The position numbers and the translations under genes were made by a program. A stretch of 43,454 nt of DNA from Betaproteobacteria bacterium (GTDB lineage Bacteria > Pseudomonadota > Gammaproteobacteria > Burkholderiales > Burkholderiaceae_C), in assembly GCA_025356445.1 (NCBI GenBank), contig JANXSZ010000060.1, positions 1-43,454 on the forward strand, given 5' to 3'. This document shows, piece by piece, positions 36,614-43,454 of this stretch. Each line of letters begins with the position of its first letter. Positions within the stretch are counted from its first letter, which is position 1. Under the pieces are notes generated by a model. That model had not been told where the DNA came from and did no database searches. It saw only the letters and a program-made list of their open reading frames with translations.

Positions 36614-36820
36614 ATGAAGCGCAACCGCCCCGGTGCCGTGCTGCTCCGCCCTGACGACTACGCCCGGCTGTTGATGCAAGCACAAAACAACGCGCCGACC
36701 CCGCGCAACTCAGGTTTGGACATTCTGCTGCGGCAAGAAAATGGGGCAGTGGGCGGCTTGGATGTTGCTGGCATAAGCGCCCGCATGACCGAGGTGAATG
36801 AGGGTTGGAGAGAGCGTTGA
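36614..36820 (+). pseudogene. Remnant of a Phd/YefM-like antitoxin
   Basis: A 68-residue frame beginning MKRNRPGAVLLRPDDYARLL. The AVLLRPDDYARL stretch resembles the middle of Phd/YefM antitoxins (pattern AVLLS.EDYERL), but the DNA-binding N-terminal half of about 30 residues is missing, cut close to the stop of the transglutaminase gene ten bases upstream. The C-terminus ends DVAGISARMTEVNEGWRER, plausibly the toxin-wrapping tail. Its stop overlaps the following PIN frame as TTGA, as in a true antitoxin-toxin pair. The antitoxin assignment is moderate; it could also be an unrelated small protein. Confidence 0.5.
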
Positions 36821-36990
36821 AACTGTTCCTCGATGCCTGCGCCCTGATTTACCGCTTTGAAGGCGCAGCACCCTTTCGTGCGGCCACTACCACGTTGTTG
36901 TCACAACTCACCCAGAATCAGTCCTCCGTCGAGCTTGCTGTGTCGCGTTTGTCGGTGCTTGAATGCCGGGGAGTGGGAGCCAAAGCTTGA
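36817..36990 (+). pseudogene. Truncated PIN-domain toxin (VapC-like) remnant
   Basis: A 57-residue frame starting at a TTG that overlaps the antitoxin stop, with GGAGAG just upstream. The N-terminus KLFLDACALIYRFEGAAPF carries the first PIN acidic motif (LDA-LIY), and SRLSVLEC matches the second acidic motif. The frame then ends about eight residues later, whereas VapC-type toxins have about 130 residues. The remaining two acidic motifs are gone, and the convergent MFS exporter gene ends two bases further on. A ribonuclease active site cannot be formed, so the toxin is dead. Confidence 0.72.
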
Positions 36991-36991
36991 G

Positions 36992-38581
36992 TCAAACCTC
37001 AGCCAAGTAATGCTGCAACACCACGGCCTCATCAGGCAGTAAAAAGCTGCGCACCTGCACCTCCAGCTCGTGGTCTGCCACTGTGGTGCGTGCCCGCTGG
37101 TGCAGGTAATCGGCCCATGAGGTGACGAGGAAGCGTTCTGTGAAGCGCGACGGGTCTGCCAAATCGCGGTAGACGCGCCAAAACGTCGCGCCATCGCGGC
37201 GGCGTGGGGCACGCAGCAGGCTGATGGCTTCTAAAAAACGGGCGGCATCTTCAGCACGGATGCGGTAGCCCAGCTCCACGGCCACAGGGCCGTCTTCAGG
37301 AGCAGGTTCATGGGCAATCGACAAATCGTCCCAGGGCAAAGTCTGCGTCACGGCTTGGGCGTCGCCCATGCGCAGGGGAAACGGCCACGCCAAAAACACG
37401 CCTGCGGCCATGCATACCGCAGCGATTGACAACGCCACAGACAGCCCAAAAATGTCGGATGCCGCACCCCACAGCGCCGAACCCAAGGCGAAAGAACCCA
37501 GCGCACACAGCGTGTGCATCGCCATCGCCCGGGCACGCACCCACGGCGGCACGCTGGTTTGCGTGGCGGTATTGAAGGTGGACATCACCGACATCCAGGC
37601 CGCGCCACCCACCACCAGTGCCGCATAAACCACCCAGGGCGTGCGCGAAAACGCGGCCACCAGCATCACATCGGCAAACACGAGACAGCCACCGCCGATC
37701 AAGCGCTCCAGCCCTACCCGCGCCCGCAAACGCCCAATCACCAGACCCGCCATCACCGCACCGGTGCCCAGGCAGCCCATCAGCAAACCAAAACCGGCAG
37801 CACCCAAGCCCAGCTGGCGCTGCCCAATCACCGGCAGCAAGGCCCACAGCGCCGAGCCGGTGCCACTGTAGGCCATGGTGCGCACCAGCTGCGCCAGCAC
37901 GGTTTCAGAATGCCGGGCAAAGCGCAGGGCACTGAGCATCCCGCCCCACAAACGCTCTGCGGGCAAGCGCGAAGGGGGATGCGGTTTGGGTGGCCAGCGG
38001 CGTATGGCGTAGAGCATCAGCAAGGTACTGGCCACGGCAATCACAAAATTCCACGCGCCACCAATCTCTGCAAACACCAGACCCGCCAGCGCAGGCCCCA
38101 GCGCCCGGGCAGCGTTGTAAGCGATGGCGACGGTGGTGATGGCCTGGGGCATTTCCTCGCGCGGAATGGCATCGCTGACGGTGGAGTTCCAGGCCGGAGA
38201 CATCAGCGCCGTGCAACTGCCCGCCACAAACACCAAAAACAGCAGCGTGGCAGGCCCGGCCCAACCGGCCAGGAGCAGCAGCGCCAACAGGCAACCCACC
38301 ACCGCCTGCGCCATCAGTGCCCGCATGATGAGGCGGCGCCGGTCGGTGATGTCTGCCAGCACTCCCGCTGGCAGCGAAAACAGGAACATCGGCAAAAACA
38401 CCGCCGTTTGCACCAGGGCAGCAAGGAATGAAGAGCCCGTCAACTCCACCATCATCCACGCGGCAGCCATGGTCTGCATGGCATTGCCAATGAAATAAAT
38501 CGCACCGCTGCCCCACAGCCCCCGAAAGTTACGGTGGCGAAGGGTGTGCCAGATAGAGGCGGGGGGCGGGGCAATACGCAT
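36992..38581 (-). CDS. MFS exporter (DUF894/EntS type) with C-terminal monooxygenase-like domain
   Basis: A 529-residue inner-membrane protein. Residues 1-400 form a 12-helix major facilitator domain of the MFS_3 (PF05977) type, starting SIWHTLRHRNFRGLWGSGAIYFIGNAMQTMAAAWMMVELT, with VLADITDRRRLIM as the loop 2-3 motif. Residues about 425-529 form a cytoplasmic domain (VAVELGYRIRAEDAARFLEAISLLRAPRRRDGATFWRVYRDLADPSRFTERFLVTSWADYLHQ) that resembles dimeric alpha/beta-barrel (antibiotic monooxygenase-like) domains. The fused form is known in this family, but the tail's role and the transported compound are not. It is divergent from the acyl-CoA dehydrogenase. Confidence 0.9.
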   Translation of the reverse strand: MRIAPPPASIWHTLRHRNFRGLWGSGAIYFIGNAMQTMAAAWMMVELTGSSFLAALVQTAVFLPMFLFSLPAGVLADITDRRRLIMRALMAQAVVGCLLALLLLAGWAGPATLLFLVFVAGSCTALMSPAWNSTVSDAIPREEMPQAITTVAIAYNAARALGPALAGLVFAEIGGAWNFVIAVASTLLMLYAIRRWPPKPHPPSRLPAERLWGGMLSALRFARHSETVLAQLVRTMAYSGTGSALWALLPVIGQRQLGLGAAGFGLLMGCLGTGAVMAGLVIGRLRARVGLERLIGGGCLVFADVMLVAAFSRTPWVVYAALVVGGAAWMSVMSTFNTATQTSVPPWVRARAMAMHTLCALGSFALGSALWGAASDIFGLSVALSIAAVCMAAGVFLAWPFPLRMGDAQAVTQTLPWDDLSIAHEPAPEDGPVAVELGYRIRAEDAARFLEAISLLRAPRRRDGATFWRVYRDLADPSRFTERFLVTSWADYLHQRARTTVADHELEVQVRSFLLPDEAVVLQHYLAEV

Positions 38582-38661
38582 GGCTTTGATTGTCGCCGTC
38601 TGGGGGGTTTGATGTTGGCACCCGTAAAAGCACCCTAAAAGATGCTGCGCGTCGAATAAAA

Positions 38662-38680
38662 TGATTACATTAAATAATCA
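38662..38680. promoter_or_regulatory. Inverted repeat upstream of the acyl-CoA dehydrogenase
   Basis: TGATTA (38662-38667) and TAATCA (38675-38680) form a 6-bp inverted repeat with a 7-base AT spacer in an AT-rich patch, 41 bases before the start codon. A TetR-like or FadR-like operator is possible. Confidence 0.35.
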
Positions 38681-38721
38681 AATTGCAGCAAAATACCACG
38701 ATCTAAAACCGGAGACAAGCC

Positions 38722-40420
38722 ATGCCTTACCAACCCCTGCCCGAAGCCATCCATACCCTGCTGTTCGACGTGCTGCACGCGGATGTGCAGCTTGCAGAAC
38801 TCCCTGTCTTCGCCGATACGGATGGGGACTTGATGCGCCAGGTGCTGGGTGAAGCAGGGAAGTTCGTGGGTGAAGTGGTGGCCCCCCTTCACACGGTGGG
38901 GGACAACCCCGGTTGCCAATTCCAGGCGGGCCAAGTCACCACGCCGCCTGGCTTCAAAGAGGCTTACACCGCTTTTTGGCAGGCCGGTTGGCCCGCGCTC
39001 AGCGCAGCGCCTGAAGACGACGGCCAGGGCCTGCCCTGGGTGCTGGAAGGCGTGCTGTACGAATGGCTGTCTGCCGCCAACCACGGCTGGACCATGGCTC
39101 CCGGCTTGCTGCATGGCGCGTACGAATGCGTGCGCCACCATGGCAGTGCTGAGCTGAAGGCCCGCTACGCCGCCAAACTCGCCAGCGGCGAATGGCTGGC
39201 CACCATGTGCCTGACCGAAGCCCACGCCGGGTCTGATTTAGGCATGGTGCGCACCCGTGGCCTGCCCCAAGCCGACGGCAGCTACCGCGTCAGTGGCAGC
39301 AAGATTTTCATCAGCGGTGGCGAACATGACCTGACAGACAACATCGTCCATCTGGTCATTGGCCGCCTGCCCGATGCACCTGCGGGCTCCAAAGGCTTGA
39401 GCCTGTTCCTGGTGCCCAAGGTCATGCCTGACGGCGCTTCCAATACGGTAGTCTGCGAGCGCATTGAAGAAAAAATGGGCCTGCACGGCAGCCCCACTTG
39501 CGTGATGCGCTTTGACGACGCGACAGGCTGGTTAATTGGTGAACCCGGGCGTGGCCTGAACGCCATGTTCGTGATGATGAACGCCGCCCGCCTGCATGTC
39601 GCCTTGCAAGGCATTGGCCTGCTCGACGCCGCATTGCAAAAAGCCGATGCCTACGCCCAAGAGCGCCGCCAAATGAGAGCACCCGGCCCGCGCCAATCCA
39701 CCGAAGCCGCCGACCTGATCGCACAACACCCCGCCATCCGCCGCATCCTCGATACCCAGCGCGCCTGGGTGGACTGTGGCCGCGTGCTGGCTTACACCAC
39801 GGGCATAGGAGCTGGACATCGCCAAACACCACCCCAACGCCGAGCGCCGCGCCCGAGCCAACCGCTGGTGCAGCCTCGTGACGCCCGTGCTGAAAGCCGC
39901 GTTCACCCACCAAGCCTTCACCGGTGCCAGCGAATGCTTGCAAGTGTTCGGCGGCCACGGCTACGTGAAGGAATGGGGCATTGAGCAAATCGTGCGTGAT
40001 TCGCGGGTCGCGATGATTTACGAAGGCACCAACGAAATCCAGGCTATTGACCTGCTGGTGCGCAAGGTGCTGCCCGATGGTGGCGCTGCACTGAACGCGC
40101 TGCTGGACGATGTACTGACAGCTCATGAAAAGGCTAACGTGACAGGCAACGCGCTCAGCGCCACCCTGCCCGCTCACACCCAAGCCCTGCGGGACATCAC
40201 CACCGCACTGGTCACGGCCAGCCCCGGCAACGCCGCCCTGCCTTTCTGGGTGGCTGGCGAGTACCTGCGCGCCGTGGCGTTGGTGCTGATGCAGTGGGCC
40301 TGCACCCAGCTGCAAGCGCACACCGCTTACCAGCCCAGCACGCAAGCGTTCGACGCCTGGGTGCTGCCTGAGCTGGACATGCGCCTCGCCATCATCCGTA
40401 AGCAACTCACAAATTCATAG
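38722..40420 (+). pseudogene. Acyl-CoA dehydrogenase interrupted by a +1 frameshift
   Basis: A FAD-dependent beta-oxidation dehydrogenase whose intact form would have about 565 residues. The first frame (38722-39984) encodes the N-terminal and middle domains (MCLTEAHAGSDLGMVRTRG, the FAD/substrate region; KIFISGGEHDL; EKMGLHGSPTCVMRFDD). After RVLAYTTGI the reading shifts: dropping one G of the pair at 39808-39809 restores GIELDIAKHH and continues into the second frame. That frame carries ECLQVFGGHGYVKEWGIEQIVRDSRVAMIYEGTNEIQ, including the catalytic Glu of the YEGT motif. As sequenced, the protein lacks its active-site base. A GGAG site precedes the ATG. A sequencing error cannot be excluded. 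Confidence 0.88.
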
Positions 40421-40428
40421 CTGCTCAC

Positions 40429-40460
40429 GCCCAACTGGTTTGCACCAGTGGGCTATTTCC
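40429..40460. terminator. Bidirectional hairpin between the acyl-CoA dehydrogenase and pobA
   Basis: GCCC-A-ACTGG (40429-40438, one bulged A) pairs with CCAGT-GGGC (40445-40453) around a TTTGCA loop, followed by TATTTCC. It lies between two convergent stop codons, so it is probably a shared terminator. It is embedded in a stretch beginning TTCATAGCTGCT that resembles an interspersed motif seen elsewhere in this window. Confidence 0.6.
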
Positions 40461-40477
40461 TCAAAAATCCAGCCCCC

Positions 40478-41782
<1,305 letters not shown>

Positions 41783-41783
41783 A

Positions 41784-42578
41784 ATGAATGCAAACCCAAT
41801 CCATCCCATGCACACCATTGCACCGGCCGATTTCATTGCAGGCATGGCCAAAGGCATGGCCGTACTGGAAAGCTTTGACACCCAGCGCCAGCGCTTGAAC
41901 GCCACCCAGACCGCCCAGCGTGCAGGCCTGACCCGCGCCGCTGCCCGCCGCCATTTGCTGACGCTGGCCCACCTGGGCTACCTGGAAACCGATGGCAGCA
42001 GCTTTTGGTTGGCGTCCAAGGTGCTGCGTTTTTCAGGCAACTACCTCGCCTCGGCCCAACTCCCGAGGGTGATCCTGCCCAAACTGAACCAGCTGGCCTC
42101 CCTCACGCAGGACTCGTATTCAGCCGTAGTTCAGGACGAAGACGAGGTCGTCATTATTGCCCGCAGCGACGCCCTGCACGGCTCCACACGCGGCCTAGCC
42201 TACGGCCTTCACCTGGGCGCCAGATTACCCGTCCATGCCACTTCCACCGGGCGGGTGCTGCTGGCGGCCAAGTCCAAACCCGAATTTGTTCAATGGCTCA
42301 AAGGCCGCACACTGGCCCGCCTGACCGCACACACCGTGACAGACGCCAAAGCCCTCACCACCATCATCAACCGTGCCCGCACTGACGACCACTGCCTGGC
42401 CTTTGACGAACACGAACTGGGCGTCGCCGCACTGGCTGTACCCCTGCGCAATATGCAGGGAAAGACAGTCGCCGCACTGAACGTGGTCGCCCCGGCAGCG
42501 GTAAACCCGGAGGCGCTGCTGAGGGAAAGGCTGCCGGTGCTGATGCAAGCGGCTCTGGAGTTGCGGGGGGTGTTGTAG
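41784..42578 (+). CDS. IclR family transcriptional regulator (PobR/PcaR-like)
   Basis: About 264 residues from the ATG at 41784; an ATG at 41808 is also possible. A winged helix-turn-helix (about 20-85) begins FIAGMAKGMAVLESFDTQRQRLNATQTAQRAGLTRAAARRHLLTLAHLGYLE. An IclR effector domain (about 95-260) follows, with GTRLPVHATSTGRVLLA-like sequence (GARLPVHATSTGRVLLAAKS) and the CLAFDEHELGVAALAVPLRN segment. It is divergent from pobA and is most probably its 4-hydroxybenzoate-responsive activator; PcaR/PcaU-like control of protocatechuate genes elsewhere is an alternative. The 35-bp palindrome sits immediately upstream. Confidence 0.92.
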   Translation: MNANPIHPMHTIAPADFIAGMAKGMAVLESFDTQRQRLNATQTAQRAGLTRAAARRHLLTLAHLGYLETDGSSFWLASKVLRFSGNYLASAQLPRVILPKLNQLASLTQDSYSAVVQDEDEVVIIARSDALHGSTRGLAYGLHLGARLPVHATSTGRVLLAAKSKPEFVQWLKGRTLARLTAHTVTDAKALTTIINRARTDDHCLAFDEHELGVAALAVPLRNMQGKTVAALNVVAPAAVNPEALLRERLPVLMQAALELRGVL

Positions 42579-42655
42579 GCGGGTAAAGTAACTTGGAATA
42601 AACGGGAATGGTACTTAACCATAGAAACTGCGCACACCTTGACGCACGGCTATAA

Positions 42656-42677
42656 CAACCATACTGGTGAGCGACTC
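42656..42677 (-). repeat. Degenerate terminal CRISPR repeat (trailer end)
   Basis: CAACCATACTGGTGAGCGACTC matches the end of the CRISPR repeat (CACCATGGCTGGTGAGCGATCC) with several changes and is separated from the first full repeat by 36 bases, the size of a spacer. The rest of the repeat has eroded. Such decay marks the leader-distal end of an array. Confidence 0.75.
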
Positions 42678-42713
42678 TGGCCGTGGCCTTGCCATCCATC
42701 CCTGGGAAGCCCT

Positions 42714-43454
42714 GTTTCAATCCACGCCCACCATGGCTGGTGAGCGATCCGGGTCAACTCAATCCGCATCTGCCAGCGTCAATGAGTTTCAATCCACGCC
42801 CACCATGGCTGGTGAGCGATCCAGCACAGGGCAACCCATGTACATGCGCTCAAAACTGTTTCAATCCACGCCCACCATGGCTGGTGAGCGATCCGGAGAT
42901 CGTCTGTATGCTCGCATTCGTCGCAGTCGTTTCAATCCACGCCCACCATGGCTGGTGAGCGATCCGCCTCCTGCCCAGTGTCACCGGCGACCTCGTAAAT
43001 GTTTCAATCCACGCCCACCATGGCTGGTGAGCGATCCGCCACTGGCCCGAAGGGTCTGCGTTTTCTTGGTAGTTTCAATCCACGCCCACCATGGCTGGTG
43101 AGCGATCCATGCTGCCAAGCGTTGGGTTTGCAGCGTAGGACTGTTTCAATCCACGCCCACCATGGCTGGTGAGCGATCCGTCATGGGTAGTAATGATGGA
43201 TGATTTCAACGTCAGTTTCAATCCACGCCCACCATGGCTGGTGAGCGATCCGTCCAACGCAAAGATGCTCAGGCTTGATGCCCGAGTTTCAATCCACGCC
43301 CACCATGGCTGGTGAGCGATCCTCCTTGGTGATGGGGTCGAAGCCCCGCGGTTGTTGTTTCAATCCACGCCCACCATGGCTGGTGAGCGATCCGCTATGC
43401 TTGGTGATCAATTGCCTTTTTTGGCAAGTTTCAATCCACGCCCACCATGGCTGG
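42714..43454 (-). CRISPR. CRISPR array, 37-bp repeats, running past the window end
   Basis: Ten complete identical 37-bp repeats start at 42714, 42786, 42858, 42929, 43001, 43072, 43143, 43215, 43286 and 43357, and an eleventh starts at 43428 and is cut at base 27. On the plus strand they begin GTTTCAATCCACGC and end GAGCGATCC. The ten spacers are 34 or 35 bases and unrelated to one another. Each repeat can fold into CGC-CACCA / TGGTG-GCG with a 4-base loop. On the minus strand the C-A mismatch becomes a U-G pair, giving a continuous 9-bp stem, and the repeat ends ATTGAAAC, the usual 8-nt crRNA handle of several type I and III systems. With the degenerate repeat on the left, this indicates leftward transcription and a leader to the right of the window. 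No cas gene is present; the subtype is not assignable. Confidence 0.98.

Noticed and set aside
39422-40405. A 327-codon minus-strand frame over the acyl-CoA dehydrogenase
   Set aside because: It lies opposite both halves of the frameshifted gene and shows only low-complexity composition.
42608-42622. Hairpin ATGGT-ACTTA-ACCAT after the IclR gene
   Set aside because: The stem is five base pairs with no T-tract, too weak to call a terminator.
42667-43257. Several open frames (plus and minus strand) reading repeated FNPRPPWLVSD or SHGGRGLK peptides
   Set aside because: They come from the CRISPR repeat, whose period of 71-72 bases often keeps the same frame; they are not genes.

Overview
The window looks like a chromosomal segment of a betaproteobacterium, order Burkholderiales, most likely family Comamonadaceae (Rhodoferax-like). 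This rests on gene order (purM / AI-2E permease / hda / HAD phosphatase / pcnB / folK; murJ / rpsT / DUF3579 / porin / argD / argF), the abundance of Bug-type (TctC) binding proteins, the gram-negative trimeric porin, and moderately high GC with strong GC3 bias. No plasmid, phage or transposase genes are visible. Most of the segment is ordinary core genome; the accessory signals lie in the last third and at the right edge.

Layout. 1-1.9 kb: a DUF47/PhoU-like gene and a Pit phosphate transporter read leftward, with a PhoB-box-like triple repeat upstream. 1.9-6.6 kb: a leftward run of AI-2E permease, hda, HAD phosphatase, pcnB and folK, divergent from purM (6.7-7.8 kb). 7.9-10.3 kb: murJ and a SirB1-like gene leftward, then rpsT rightward with a strong bidirectional terminator facing a DUF3579 gene. 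11.4-14.8 kb: porin, then argD-argF overlapping by ATGA. 15.0-20.2 kb: a small GlsB-like membrane protein, a DUF1345 membrane protein and two large c-di-GMP proteins (PAS-GGDEF and MASE1-GGDEF-EAL). 20.3-21.8 kb: tRNA-Ser(CGA) directly behind serS. 22-24.5 kb: a Ser/Thr kinase fused to HDOD and GAF domains. 24.6-26.2 kb: an OmpA-like lipoprotein overlapping a patatin-like esterase. 26.2-27.0 kb: tatD. 27.2-31.2 kb: a membrane-anchored trypsin-like protease followed by MoxR, DUF58 and von Willebrand A genes.

31.3-35.6 kb: an unassigned CoA-linked module, with a crotonase-fold protein divergent from a CaiB/BaiF CoA-transferase and two tandem Bug proteins. 35.7-38.6 kb: a transglutaminase-like gene, a decayed toxin-antitoxin pair truncated at both ends, and an MFS exporter. 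38.7-40.4 kb: an acyl-CoA dehydrogenase broken by a single-base frameshift before its catalytic region. 40.5-42.6 kb: pobA (4-hydroxybenzoate 3-monooxygenase) divergent from an IclR regulator, with a near-perfect 35-bp palindrome between them.

42.7-43.45 kb: a CRISPR array of ten complete identical 37-bp repeats, an eleventh cut by the window edge, and a degenerate terminal repeat on the left. Three independent cues (the ATTGAAAC repeat end, the degenerate left end, and a G-U pair that completes the hairpin only on the minus strand) say the array is transcribed leftward. The leader, and probably the cas genes, should therefore lie beyond the right end. No cas gene is inside the window, so the subtype stays open.

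Long open frames antisense to real genes, and those running through the CRISPR array, were treated as artefacts.
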